Of a stretch of 64,000 bases of DNA, positions 13,040 to 25,830 are shown piece after piece. The stretch is from Callaeas wilsoni (taxonomy: Eukaryota > Chordata > Aves > Passeriformes > Callaeidae), in assembly GCA_013398955.1 (NCBI GenBank), contig VWPU01002115.1, positions 186,001 through 250,000 on the forward strand, written 5' to 3'. A program made the translations under genes and the position numbers. The notes beneath the pieces are model-generated. The model saw nothing but the letters and a program-made list of their open reading frames with translations. It ran no database searches and had not been told where the DNA came from. Within the stretch, counting starts at the first letter, position 1. The number at the start of each line of letters is the position of its first letter.

Positions 13040-13790
13040 CCCTGCAATAGCACTCTCCTGGCCATAATAGGAGCAGCAGGGACCATAAGCGTTTTGGTGC
13101 CGATGCTGGTGGTGGTAGCGAGGAAGCTGCCGCTGGACTGGGGGCGGGGCTCCGGGGGCAGCACTGAGGATGGGAGTGGACAGAGGCTGAGCTGGACAGA
13201 GGCCCAGGGTCCGAGGCGAGGTGAAAAGGCCCCAGAAGGTGCCATCAAGGCCAATGGTGCTGACAGCAGCAGTGTCCTTCCTTCTGCCTCTGAGAGCGCT
13301 GGCTGTGGAGTGACCCCTTCGCCATGCGGCCAGTGAGCTCTTCAGGGGCCCGTCTGGGAGCTGGGGCAGCATCGCGGCAGGGACACGGCTCAGGGGCTGC
13401 AGCCTGAGGGGGCAACTGGGGTCTGAGGCTGCCACTGAGAATCCCCCTCCACCACACCGAGGAGCCCGGGCTGGGCAGGGGGCAGCTGCTGAGGGACCAG
13501 GGCTCTGTGGAGAGGCAACACAGGCAGTTAGTCCGCGGCTCACCGCCAGGTCACGGGGCAGCTGTCCCTCCCGGAGCGAGGCACGAGGCCACCCAGGCCC
13601 GGGCTGAGCCCGCGCCAGTGGGCGCAGTCCCACAGGATCTCAGTGTGGCAGGCAGGGCTGCATGCTGACACCAGGGTCTGCCCACAGTCCCAGATGTGAC
13701 TGCTGACAGACGGGGCCCAAGGGCCATCAGAGAACCCAGACAGGAGCTCCAGGAGATGAGGCCGGAGGCTGCCATGTACCCACGGGACCG
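13040..13790. other. isolated GC-rich island of unknown origin
   Basis: About 750 bp with roughly 60-65% G+C and about 30 CpG by hand count, set sharply inside an AT-rich intron. Reading frames remain open by composition on both strands: + 12902-13336 (144 codons) and - 13037-13633 (198 codons). They are mutually overlapping, low in hydrophobic core pattern and rich in Pro/Arg/Ala/Gly, so I do not call them genes. On the minus strand an AATAAA lies at about 13009-13014, just past the GC-rich block, which would suit a minus-strand retrocopy or 3' UTR. I see no poly-A tail or target duplication. It could be an eroded retrocopy, a regulatory element, or part of an unrecognised repeat. Confidence 0.5.
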
Positions 13791-13800
13791 TTCAAGAGAT

Positions 13801-15679
13801 CAAATACTGACAACCAAGGGCTGATCTCTGCCAGGGGATGGGGATGGAGGTGGTAAACCTACACCTATGTTATGTACACTGTGTCCTTCACCTTACTGTT
13901 AGTTTGACCTAGTTATTTAACGTAGAAACCTAAAAAAAGATCCAAATAAAGATAACAGTAGGAATCCTTTGGTCTGTAAGGGAGAAGTGCTGAAAGGTAA
14001 AGACTTTCTGGAGCCTCTGTACATCCTTTGCTCTGTCTGCCTCCACTCTTAGTATTTTAACCAAGCAGAGCCTACCAGAAATGTCCTGTACCATTGAATT
14101 TTATCTCAGTTGAAAGCATCACTCAAATACAAAGCAAAATCCCTCAAGATCAAAAGGGGGGAACGTTTTACATAAAACCAGTGTTTTAATTTAAAATAGT
14201 CGAGTAGTAATCATTCAGTTAAAACATTTTAACCAACTTAAGTATTACCATGTGGTGTATTTATTTTCCTTATCTTTGACAAATAAGAGGTATCAGGTTG
14301 GTATTGCTACATGAAAGTTCTGAGAAAGGAGTAAGACATTTAATGGGTAGCCTAGAAATCTCTTTGGTGCACATGTATTAAATTCTTCTCCACAGATTTT
14401 TACCACATGTGCAGTGACCATTTGTTCATTTGTTCTCTAACCCAGATATAGAGAAAGCAAGTATAAACCTGTGTCATCTAGCAAGGTTCTGAAGGTCCTG
14501 GTGTCTCTGACAGGGTTTGTGTTTTGTTTTGTCATCTGTTTTCTTAATTTTTTTCCCCCTCAAATTTATTGTTCCCCAGACTAGTTCTTGAGTATAAAAC
14601 AGGTGGCCAGATGTTTCAAGTACTGATTGAAAGCCAGTATATCAGGCAGAATGTAACTATAGCATTTGTGCTTTAAAGGAAAGTGTAATCAGTAATAAAC
14701 TCAGTGAGCTAGTAAATGTTTTTTGGAACATTAGGATGCTGAAAAATAGCTCCGTATTTGCATGAAAATTTGAGATATTTACCACTGAATATGTATTCCC
14801 AAGGGAACAAAAGAACTTTTCCACTACCTTTTTAAATGTAATTGAACAGAATCTAGTCCCTAATAGGAATATGTCAGCTATAGTATGAATCCAGAATGAA
14901 TTTAACAAATAATGTAGACTACTTCTGTTAGTGTAGAAGTGCATGTGTGTTTCTGGAAAGTGTCTTTACTTCATAGGATTAATATTTGAAATATGAACCT
15001 CTGGAAGGCTGCTTAAGAGAACATGCATTTTCTGAGGCTTTTAGTCTTAGTCACATTCAGCATCCATATTGCTGTTATACGTCAAAAAGTGTTTAAAAAA
15101 GACAGTCAAAGGAATAAAATCTTTACAGACATCATGAAGGATATTTAAAGAAAATTATATTGGCTCAGAGGAAATGGATACCACCTATCATAAACTGCTT
15201 TATTTAGACCAAACGGAAACCAGCACAATTAAACAGCAGGATAAAAGAAGCTATCAAAAAAAACCAAACAAAAACAACTTTCTTAAAACTGAAATTTGTC
15301 TAGTTGAAAAAACCAGAATCATAAAACCTGGCAAGTAAAAAACCACAAATAGACAGAGCATGAAATGCATGAAGCACAATAAGGGATAAGTAATGAAATG
15401 CACTAAAACTGGTAATTTTCAAATGTGTCAGAAGGCAGAAGCTGGCCAGAGAATCTCTAGAGCCAAAGATAATCAAGGCATATAAAGAGTGCTTTCAGAA
15501 AATAGGGCCATAAGGTCAAAAAAAAGAAAGGTATTTCTTTTTCTGATCTTCAAAGAAGAACTTGGGTAGGTTCTGCTTCTAGAACTCCTTTTTACAGGCA
15601 AAGTATTGGAAGATGTATCTCAGAGTGAGGTGACAGCAGACAACATTGCACAATAGTTACTAAAATTAACAATGCTGTC
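13801..15679 (+). other. ERC2: ERC2 giant intron, non-coding
   Basis: AT-rich sequence after the GC island. No repeat or gene recognised. The 95-codon minus frame at 14657-14944 looks like chance. Confidence 0.65.
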
Positions 15680-15785
15680 ATCATAGGGTCAGAGGATAAT
15701 TCAGGTTGAAAGACACCACCAAGTTTAAACTCTTGTTAGACGGAGGGCGAGCTTGTAGTCAGGCCAAGTTCCTCTCAGTACCAAG
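15680..15785 (-). mobile_element. CR1 LINE 3' fragment, antisense, degraded
   Basis: Read on +, the block TCATAGGGTCAGAGGATAAT, then TTCAGGTTGAAAGACACC, then CAGGCCAAGTTCCTCTCAG follows the antisense pattern of CR1 3' ends (AGAATCATAG..., GGTTGGAAGGGACC, ...CAGGTTGCTCAG). It is short and diverged, so the family is likely but not the subfamily. Confidence 0.6.
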
Positions 15786-18700
15786 AAGTTTTCATGCTAA
15801 CCTTCTTGAAAATTAAAGGTGAAATATGTGAATTTCTAACTTGCCTAAGAAGTGGAGGGTGACTAATGTGACATTTCTTTCTAAAAAGAGTTCCATGTAA
15901 GTTTTGGAAAACTACCTCCACATGTGATATCTGTATTGGAAAAATCAAGAGAAATTGTTTTTTAAAAAGCAGAATTAGTGGGCACTTGACCAACTAATTT
16001 GCCAACATAGTATGTTGGTAAAGAAGCAAAGTGCTTTTCTGAAAAATGAAGTAATTCCTCCTCATAAGTCCACAAGTCATTATATTTTTCAGAAGTCCTA
16101 TAGGAATCTGCATTGAGACTTTGTCATGTTTTTAAAATGCCTGGAAAAGAGTGAATAGTTTAAAGAAACAAAGCATCATCCACTTGAAGACCAAAGATTG
16201 CTTCTTCGGTTGTGCTTCGCTGCAAACTCAAGACAGTGGATAGTATTTAAAAACAAACTCCATAAGAGAAAGTTAAAACAAAAATGACAACTCTCATAAT
16301 AAGAAAGCCATTGTGATATGACAGTATGTAATCAAGTTACTAAATGCAGTACTGATGGCTAAAATCTTAAATGTTACTGGGAAAAGTTTCATGAGAAAGA
16401 TTATGCAGAACAGAAAAGAACATTTTGGCAAACTCAGGCTGATTTATGATGGTAGGAGGAACTCTGTGGGTTTGCATGGTTTTGACCTTAAACCTACAAA
16501 AGTATGTTGGATTTGGCAATGTTTCACTTGGAGTTTTGGCTTTCTTCAAGCCCAGAAGTCAAAGAGACATTTGGGATGTGAACCAAAGCCAAGAATAAGG
16601 TTTGGATGAACCATACATGCCATAACAGCCAAGTTTAGCACAACTCTGATTTTCATTTTTCCCCTTTCTTTGTTTCTTTACACTTTTTCTCCAGAGCTGC
16701 TTTCCTATTTCTGAGTCTTAATGGATAGGAATCTCTATACCCAGAAAAAACCTGTTTGCTATCCATGCATAAGGAGATGGGAAGGTAGAACTCAGAAGGT
16801 TTTGTCTCTCATTTTTGTATTACAGCAGAATTTGAACAAAAATGTTGCAGCTGAAATGATAATGCGTCCTCACGTCCATTTTGGGAATATTTTTAGTGGA
16901 AGTGATAATGTTAGATACTTAGCCTTCCTTGTGTGTGTTTCAGATTATGAAATGACATAATTAAGACATCCAAAACACTGAACAGTTTAAGAAAACAATA
17001 TAGTTTAGTTTCTTTCTATCACTTATTAACAAGTATCTCTTAAATCTGGTCATGTAAATACCATTTTCCATGAAGACAGACATGCCTGTACAGTAAATGG
17101 TGCATGTTCTGCATCTAAATTGGATCTCATGAAACTGTGGGATATGATGTGTTCAAGCTGCTGGTCTGAGAAGTGTCTCAAATCCATGGTCTTTATATGC
17201 ACATCAGACACTACACATATGGTAAATGATAAACACACCATATGGGATTTGGAAGTTAAGACTATCAAATTCCTATCCCATTATTTTTCCTTACATTGTA
17301 TGGTCAAATCAAAAACATATTATTCTTCACATTATTAAGGGGTTATGTTTGCGGCCCCAGTTATAAGGTTACAAAACTGATCATGCTCTAAGCTTTCCTT
17401 TGGCCTAGAAATTTTCCTGGTTACACTCAGGTTGTCATTTAAAAAAAAAAAAAAAAAGGAAGGGGTGGGTAGTGTTTGTGAAGTTTGCAGAGTTCGGCCA
17501 ATTTTTGAATTACAGTTTTGAAAACTTCACATGTAACCTTAGCCAAATACTACAGCTCAAAACAAATGAGCTTAAGGTAAATTTTGAAAACATAGTTTCC
17601 AGGATTTTATTGTGTGTATTGTGAATGTGTTATCTGGAAAAAATAGTTTCAGTCCTGACAGTATGACAACTACATTTGCACTTTCACGATAGTTTTATTT
17701 TTTGTGTTGGCTTTGTGGACTGGAACAGCGTAGTATCCTCAGCTGAACTATCAAATGTTTATCTAAAAATTAGAATTTTGTATCGCCTTCTTCATGTACT
17801 TTCAGATGGAAAAATATTTTCATCTTCAAAAGAGATTGAAATTGATTACTCTGTTGAAGTTTCCCAAAATTGAACTTTGTTGAGAGAAAATGTGAATTTG
17901 CATTAGGTTTGCAATTCATCTTGGAACTCTACTATTTCTTGACAAACAATTTACCTTCAGTTAATTAAACAGAAATTGGAAAAGCAGCTTTACCACAGTA
18001 AACTATGGCAATAGGAACCCATGGGTAATAGGGGAGGAACTAGAAAACAAAGGTTCTTGCAAAGTGTGTCAGGAATTGCGGGGAGGGAGAAAGAGATTTT
18101 GTTACTCTGAATGCTGCATAACCAACCTTGTGCTACTTGGAAAGCAAAGACTGTGTTCTGAGTGCATCAGAGTGCAGCTGTGTCTGTGTTCCCTTCCTGT
18201 GGTAAGTCAATAACTGAAACAGGTTAGTGGGAGAGACTCTTTCATGCTACACGTCTGTGGCAGAAAACTCTGTAGCTTAGTGTAGACTTCCCCCGACCTG
18301 TTTTGTTGGTTTTTTAGAATTTATTTTGGATGTATGTGCAGAATGTGCCAGTAGGTTTCTGCTATAACTAAGAATAGAAAAGCTGGAATTACGTTCCCTT
18401 CGATGTCTCTCTGTCTTTTACTTTCTAGATTAGTTTTTCACTGAGAGATGTGTGCCATTTGTAAGCAGCAGGAATATGTCTGGGTAAAGCTTGTTACTTA
18501 TGGAATGTGTAGTTATTTCTTTCCATGAAGATGTTACATGTTTTTCTTTTAGAAGATGTCATGTTGATGCTGAGGAATATGTGTAAAAAAATTATATTCC
18601 ACCCTTATTTTATATTCTTCACAGCATCCTTTTCTCCAGGGACAGGCAGCAGAGAGAAGGTTCTGTCTGCATGTGGCCTTTATGTAGATTCATAAACATG

Positions 18701-21700
18701 TGAAAGGCTTCTGCACTAGTGTACTGACTCTTTGGCTGTTTGGACAATTTGGTCCTGTTAATAGACATTTTGTCAGTGAGCGGACTCCCTGAAAACTGCA
18801 CAGGAAAGAAGAGTCAGACACGTAATACTGTAGCCTTGGGGGAAGTGGCATGAAAGTTTCTGGAGAGATGGAATACTAGAAATACATGAGAGTTGTACGA
18901 AATATCAGGCTACCAACATAGAGAATTCTAAAATTATTTATTTTTTAACTTACAGAAATAATTACTGTAAACAATGAAAACGTCTATTTCTTTGGGAAGC
19001 AATAGTTAGGGCACCAATACGAACCTGCAGCTTTTGATAGTGGGCTGAATTCTGCGCAGTCTACTTAGATAAGAATGTCAGCAGCTGAATAGAAGGAACA
19101 GAAATGACATTATGAATTCTCACTTCATATATCATGACCTGATCTCATCAGTTGAGCTGAGATTGAAGAACATTGTGTGTAAGCTATACTTTCTCTCATT
19201 GTACTTATTAGTAAAAGCTACAATAGTATGGTAGAAAGGAGATTGAGATTTGTCTGTAGGGTGGATGTGACTGTATACCAGACCTGACTGGATTCCTTAA
19301 TCTGGAAAACCTTTGGACCAAAAAATTATATGGATGAGAGCCACAAGACTTATACTTTGGGATATCAAAAGTGGAGTGGTAGAAGTGTGCTCTTGATTTT
19401 GTTTACTAAATAGGAAATAACTCTGTCCCTAGGGGTTCGCTCAGTGAATCTGCTTTATCCATGGAGCTGGCATATAAACCAATCTCGTCATTTAAACTGG
19501 TTCTTTCCCTTTCTAGCCAGGGATTCTGATTCTCCAGCTGTATTCCTACTGCAAAGCACTGTTATCAGTTGTGTAATGAAAGCCGGTCATGAGAACTTTA
19601 TTTGACCTATCAACTATATATGTGGTTCAAGAATCACAGTTAGGAGACCCATTTCACATACAGCCAAAATGTGCCTTAGGTTAAAAAAGATAAGCATATA
19701 TAAATCTTTTAAAGACAGTCAACTCAAACAAGGAAACTCTTATAACTAAAGAATTAAGCATCTTCTGCTCTTAGTGAGCATACATTTGCACCTGAAGCTG
19801 AACTGAGCTATGTTTGAATCCATTGCAGTTTGCCCATTAAAATGAAAGAACAACACACTGATTTCATTGGTCCTTTAATTATTGAAAACAGAAACATCTA
19901 GGAAATATGTTTACATGAAAAATTCTCTGGTGACAACAGAAGCAGCAGTAAAACTGGTCTAGGAGAAATGGTGCTCTTATACAGCATTTTGGGGAAATCT
20001 GCACCAAGAGAATTGTTGAGAATTTTTTCATAGCCTGTAAGAAAGGTAAAATTAATGTTTTAATGAAATTCAGGAAAACTATAGTTCCTAGAATGACCCC
20101 AAAACTGAAAAGATGATCCATTTCTTTGTGCAGGACCCTGAAATTGGTACTGGTTGAAGGCAATGAAATTATCAGGCAAAAGTTATAAATCTGAAAAGGA
20201 ACTGGAATACGTAGGGAAGGTGTTCTTAGGCTGCAAAAGTGAAATGGAGGCACATGGTACTGCTCTGTCTCAGAACTTTTAGAGTTGTTCAATGCCCAGG
20301 TAATGCTTAAGTAAGGAGGATGTGCTTTAACTGCTCCATGGGTGCGTAGAGTGTGTTGTTCAATTACTTCAGACTTAGGTAGTAGAAGATTAATATAATA
20401 AATTTAAGACCCGTGTTTTATAACCTTGAGCATACTACCAGTTAGCTCTCTACTTTCTAAAACACTATGGAAATATGTATGAAAATGTTTTAGAATATCT
20501 GTGACTGCAGGAAAAAGCTAAAAATATTATGCTTGAATCTTTTTAAGAGTCTGTGAAATAAATTTAGTTTTCATAGAGCTTTTCAATTTTTTTTTTCTTT
20601 AAACTTTTAAATCTGAACAACAGCCTTAAACTTTTGTACCTGGAGAAGAATTGGTATAATTTTCTCTGTTCTTCTCCCCCACCCCCCAACCATATTCTGA
20701 ACATTAAAAAAACTTCACGATGTAAGTCACCAATTGCTTGTAAAAGTCCAGAATAAACTCTAGACATCAAGACCCATATTCAGTCCAGCTGGTGTCTTAC
20801 TTTCCAAGGAAAGAATCCAAAATGGCAGCTCAAATGACTCTGTTTCATGAGTCATGTGAACTGTGGTACAGAGTCTTTTGGAGAAAAAATGGTTTCCTGA
20901 GATTTCCATGCAATCATTACACTTCAGTAGGTAATAATGTATGTAATGATATGGTATATATACATTTTAAATTCCAGTGTTCTCAAGGAAAAATGTGCAT
21001 TGCATTAGCGTAACATATTGTGATTTACAGTAGGGCACTTCAAGCCACAATACTGAATACCAGAGGACCAAGAGTATCTGTTGGGTCTTATCTATCGACT
21101 CACAGCTGTATTTAAGCAACTAATACACGTTTCTATAAACAACTTGATTTATAGACAAAGTTGGCCACTGAGAAGTAAAGTTTTCCGGAAGGGTAAGAGA
21201 CATGTCATTCTTCGGGTTAGTGGGGAGATCACGAACGCCCAGCTCCTGTCGTGCCTTTTGGTGTTCAGTGCTAACCACTTTACTCTCCATACTTGTGAGT
21301 CCTTTTAAATGTATGATATATTCTGTCCTTTCCTAAATATTTATTTTATTTTCATGAAACTAAAGTGCTTTTTGTACTTTTATTCTAGTTACTATCATTA
21401 ACTCTTTGATAGACTTTCTTGATTTTAGGTAGAAACATAAAGGAATTTGACTTTTTATTTTTCTGTTTTGGAAACTTTGTTGATTAAGATCTGTAACGGT
21501 CTCGCCAAAAGTGTTTTTCTTCACTCCATGCCAATATTGACTGAAAATTTTCTTCAAGATGTGAATATTTTTGCATTTCTCTATGCATTTTTTTTACCCA
21601 GGGTGGTTTTGAGTTTGTGTTTCTTTTTATTTATAGATTTTTAAAACCTGATTCCATATAAGGTCATATATTACATTGCTAAGGCTCTGAGGCTGAATTA

Positions 21701-22624
21701 TCGTAACCTGTGTCACAAACCTGAGTGGTTTTTGGGTATTTCCCCAGAATGAGTCTTAGATTCCAAGCCGTGCACAGCAGTAACTTTAATTAACATCTGC
21801 AGTTTTTGTGATCAGTCCCCACAGCTTGGAAACTCGTTCTGTAATTTTGCATCACAGCTACCCTCTGTGGGTATTAGTAGGATAAATATGCCTTCCTGAT
21901 GAATTGAGAATGTGTTGGTTGCAGCAGTGTTTTCAAAGAAGGAATCATCAGCATAAGAACAGGATCAGATAAGAGATACATCTACTTAATTTTTTTTGTA
22001 CTAGTCAGCAGAAAAAAAAAATCATGGAAGAATTGGTGCATGAAAAAATAAGATTAGACAGAGTGTTTTTTCCTCAGTATACTGTCTCAGTTTTACCAAT
22101 GGGTGGCTTTAGGGACCTTTTGAGCTGGAAATAGCACATATATTGCCATGTTTAGAAGCCAAAGGATTTATAATCAGTAAAGTATTTAAAACTTTTGGGC
22201 ACTCATTTTGGGGCTGAGAATCACCCTAGATCCTTGAGCTGTACAATGTAAAATGTCATATTAAGAGTTTCGCCTTTTATGTGGTTTTTAAGCCTGTTGC
22301 CTAGTAATGTCCTTAGGTGCCCATAATTCTTCAGCTGTGAGAAACAGTGAACAATAGTTCCCAGTTCACCTTTTCCATAGCATTTATAGTCGCTTGCTTC
22401 TTTTTCAGTAGTATGTTTTCCAAGGTGAAGAGTCCTGCTTGAAAGTCTGCCTTTCCTCATTGCAGATGGCTTTGTTTGCCTTTCTTAACTGGGAGAGTAG
22501 ATTCTTCTAAAATTATTTTTGGCAGGTCTGGGATTTTTTGTCTAGTGATTCTGTTGTGCATTTTATACTAGGAAATAAGATAACCAGGCTTTTTATATAC
22601 ATTTTCAATTGAAATTCCATAGAA
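15786..22624 (+). other. ERC2: ERC2 giant intron, non-coding
   Basis: AT-rich intron containing an A17 run (17441-17457). Apparent frames such as - 19879-20292 (137 codons) have no domain, no splice-site context and no codon pattern I recognise, and I treat them as chance. No RNA gene seen. Confidence 0.65.
17441..17457. repeat. poly(A) run, A17
   Basis: Seventeen consecutive A. No retroelement body is recognised on its 5' side, so it is recorded only as a homopolymer. Confidence 0.9.
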
Positions 22625-23460
22625 AACAGGTCCAGAAGGGATGAGACACTATCTTCTAGTGCATCCATAGTACTAAGTGAGTATCAATTATACCACTGTT
22701 GTTTCTGAGATGTTTGTCTTGGTTTTAGTGACATATATAATAACTTTGTTTATGATTCATAGTCCACAGGTATGAAAAAGAATTCTCTATTATCTTACTT
22801 TAGCCTCTTTTTCTGTAGTTTCAGGCAGTTATTTCTTGTCTTTTGCACACTGGACATAATAAATTGACTTCCCTCATCCTTTGTGATGGCCTGTAAGTGC
22901 AAATGCATATCATGTTCCTTAGTTTTCTCTTCTTGAAGTTGATAGACCCTAATTCTTTCAGTCTTACTATAGAGTTTTTGTCTTCTAGTTTTCTTATTAG
23001 CCTTGTTGCTTTTCTTTGTAGTCTTTCCACTTTGTTCACATCTTTGAGTGGGCAAAATTGGATCCAGTTCTCCTGCTGACGTCTTGTCAGTGCCAAAGAA
23101 AACAGAAAGATTACTACTAAGTATACATCTCCCCATAATGTGTTTTTTTGCAACAACATGACACTGTTGACTTGTCACCTTAGTCTCCCTTGATCCTTTT
23201 CTTTAGTAGAAAAAGGCAACTTCTTAATCAGTTATTCCTCTTCCTGGATTTGTGGAGTTGGTCAGTTCTGCTGAAGTGAATGACCTTGCTTTTCTCCCTA
23301 TTAAATAGCATAACTTTTTCTCCTGTTTTGTTCTATCTTTAAGATCTCTCTCTCTTTTTTTTTCTTTTTTTTTTTTCCCTTCCGCTTACTGATTTCTTCT
23401 GCAACTTTATAGTCTTAGTATTTGGGGTTATTCCAGAACTGAATATCCTATGGTCCTGCA
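22625..23460 (-). mobile_element. ancient CR1/L3-like LINE, antisense
   Basis: Between about 22820 and 23160 the minus strand carries a frame containing KVERLQRKATRLIRKLED and LKELGSINFKKRKLRN. These match, position by position, the C-terminal part of CR1-clade reverse transcriptase ORF2 (family pattern: VLERVQRRATRLVKGLE ... LRELGLFSLEKRRLRG). On its right, 23260-23330 resembles the antisense of the CR1 segment encoding the HLG / FNKxK region. On its left, 22630-22680 resembles a CR1/L3 3' UTR (GAAGGGATGAGACACTATC). The element is far more diverged than the CR1 at 24.9 kb, so it is an old insertion. Both ends are approximate, and similarity may extend to about 23960. Confidence 0.65.
23344..23384. 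repeat. pyrimidine-rich CT/T tract
   Basis: A CTCTCTCT run followed by long T stretches interrupted by single C. It is probably an expansion inside the ancient LINE remnant. Confidence 0.75.
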
Positions 23461-24880
23461 AAATTCCAAACAAGTTTGGCATCCACGTTAGGTGGCTTTC
23501 ATTTGGCTTTTATTTTTCTTTAGTTTGGATATGTGAATATCTTGAAATTTGTTACCAGATATGACTGCTACTCCTGTTCTTCAATGAAGCCAATTTCTTG
23601 GTCATATGAAAAAATTAATTTGATGTGGCTGCTTGGGAATTCCATATTCATTCTTCTAGGTGTCTGAAAACAGTCTGAAGCAGATGACTTGTTCCAGTAA
23701 GTCTCAGAATCAAAACTGACTTATCCATAATTCTCCAGTCTTACTTTTTTTTTAAGATCAAAATTGTGTTTTTCATTCCCTGGTGTTTTGGTATCACAGT
23801 TGTTCTCCAAGAATTCTCAAAAGCACTTTTGTTTTCAACAGCTCTGAGATTTTATCAGTAATTTCTACTCCTAGGGCAAAATTGCCTATATCTAGCTAGT
23901 ATGAAAACATCCCAGTGTTAATTTTACTATTGGATCAGTGTTATCCTTGGCTAAAGAGTGATGTAAAAGACCCTTTTGGTGGTCTTGGCACAATCATTTA
24001 ATAAATTTGCAGATGTGCCAAAGAGAGTAAGATTAATAGAGGCAAGCCTTACTCTTTCAGTATAGCTTTTGTAATTTTGTTTGTGAGTTTATTCACAACA
24101 TTCTTTTAAAAGTTTGCAAATAAAATGGATAATGCTGTCTCATCTAGTAAAAAAATACTTGGATATGAAAAGGCAATAGGATAGTGGAGAATCTGTTTCA
24201 TAATTATGATTGTTAATGATCCCAGTGGGGTTTGATATCTACCAGCATCCAGTAACTTTAGCACAGACAGGTGGTAAAAGATGGGGGAAATATAGTTGTA
24301 GCCTCAGGCAGATACTCAGCTCATGCAGCTGTTTCATGCATTCTGGCAATATGACTCAGTTAAAATCAAATAACATTCCTTATGCCAATATTTCTTACCT
24401 GCATATGAAACCAGTTGTCTTTCATTTTGCAAAAACATGATAATTCAAAGAGCATTAAAAAATGTACTGTTTCTCACACAGAATTTATATCTTGCAGCTG
24501 CACACTAATCCAAGTGAAATGGAGTAGAGTTTCACTTTATCAGCCAATCATAACTTTAAACTGTTTTTACAATTCATCGTACAGTTTTTAAAGCCAGATT
24601 TAAGTCTGTATATAAAAAATAGTCTACTTGATGTATGAAACCATAGATTATTCAATATGTATTTAAAGGAGTACTTCAGTAATAGCAGAAGAATGACTTC
24701 AGAGAATGGATGGACTAAACTCTGAATTATGCATGTGGAATGTAAGTGTTATGCTGTCAGTACATTTAGGACTATGTGTGAGAGGAGTAGCTGAAAAATA
24801 TAGTTAATTAGCTAAAATAATATCTGATCCTGGTATTCTTTTACAGCTCTCATCAAGATTATTTGTCTGTCCCATATCAG
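23461..24880 (+). other. ERC2: ERC2 giant intron between two LINEs
   Basis: Non-coding. The first 500 bp may still belong to the old LINE; beyond that nothing is recognised. Confidence 0.55.
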
Positions 24881-25830
24881 AGAATCATAGTATCATTTAG
24901 GTTGTAAAAGGCCTCTAAGATCACTGTTTACCCAGCACTGCCATCACTAACTCATGTAGTGCCACAGCTACATGGTTTTAAACACCTTCAGGGAGGATGA
25001 CTGCACCGGGCAGCCTGTTCCAGTGCTTGACAGTACTTTTGGTGAAGAAATTTTTCCTAATATCCAATCTAAACCTCTCCTGGTTTCCTCTAGTCCTGTC
25101 ACTTGTTAACTGGAAGGAGAGACCAAACCCCACCTGGCTACAATCTCCTTTCAGGTGTCGTAGAGTGATAAGGTCCCCCTCAGCCCTCTTTCCTCCAGGC
25201 TAAACACCTCCAGCTCTCTCAGCTGCTCCTTATCAGACTTGTGCTCCAGCCCCTTCCTCCGCTCTGTTGCCCTTCTCTGTATAAGCTCCAGCACCTCAAT
25301 GTGTGCCTTGTCTTGAGGGGCTCCAGACTGAACCCAAGATTTGAGCTGTGGCCTAAACAGTGCTCAATACAGGGGGACAATCACTGCCCTGGTCCTGCTG
25401 GCCACACTATTGCTGATACAGCCAGGATGCCACCGGCCTTCTTGGCCACCTGGGCTCACCTGGACTCAGGTTCCGCTGCTGTTGACCAACACCCCCAGGT
25501 CCTTTTCCACTGAGCAGCTTTCCAGCAACTCTGTCCGCAGGCTGGAGCACTATGTGGGGCTGTTGTGACCTAAGTGCAGGACCCATCACTTTACCTTGTT
25601 GAACCTCACACCGCTGACCTTGGCCCATTGATCCAGCTTGTCCTGATCCCTCTGCAGACCTCTCCTACCCTCCAGCAGATCAACTTTCCCACCCAGCTTG
25701 GAGCCATCTATAAATGTAAAAATGAGGGTGCCCTCGATCCTCTCACCCTGTTCATTGATAAAGACATTGATGGAACTGGCACAAATATGGAGTGCTGGGG
25801 AATGACATTTGTGTCTCTGATCCCTTAACC
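24881..25830 (-). mobile_element. CR1 LINE, antisense, 5'-truncated, ORF2 dead
   Basis: About 950 bp of avian CR1 in reverse orientation. The + strand begins with the antisense terminal repeat (AGAATCATAGTATCATTTAG), then GCAGCCTGTTCCAGTGCTTG and GGTGAAGAAATTTTTCCTAA, the antisense of the ORF2 C-terminus. Further right come the antisense of the QRRAT / RELxxFSLE segment and of the KDLGVLV motif (near 25490). Finally there is the catalytic region: the FADD motif reads F-I-D-G on the minus strand at 25703-25714, so the polymerase active site is lost. Several in-frame stops are present. The 5' truncation falls just upstream of this motif. All long frames at 24997-25828 on either strand belong to this element. 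Confidence 0.93.

Noticed and set aside
12902..13336. 144-codon + frame with a hydrophobic segment
   Set aside because: It starts in AT-rich sequence and runs into the GC-rich island where stops are rare by composition. An overlapping minus frame of 198 codons is equally open, and no family or splice context supports it.
19879..20292. 137-codon minus frame
   Set aside because: No recognisable domain, Cys/Phe-rich composition typical of antisense AT-rich DNA, no splice or promoter context.
22821..23178. Two overlapping minus frames of 112 and 127 codons as genes
   Set aside because: One of them reads as the C-terminal part of a CR1-clade reverse transcriptase, so this is a degraded LINE, not a host gene.
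24997..25828. Several overlapping reading frames on both strands
   Set aside because: All lie inside an antisense CR1 LINE whose own ORF2 is broken; they are not host genes.
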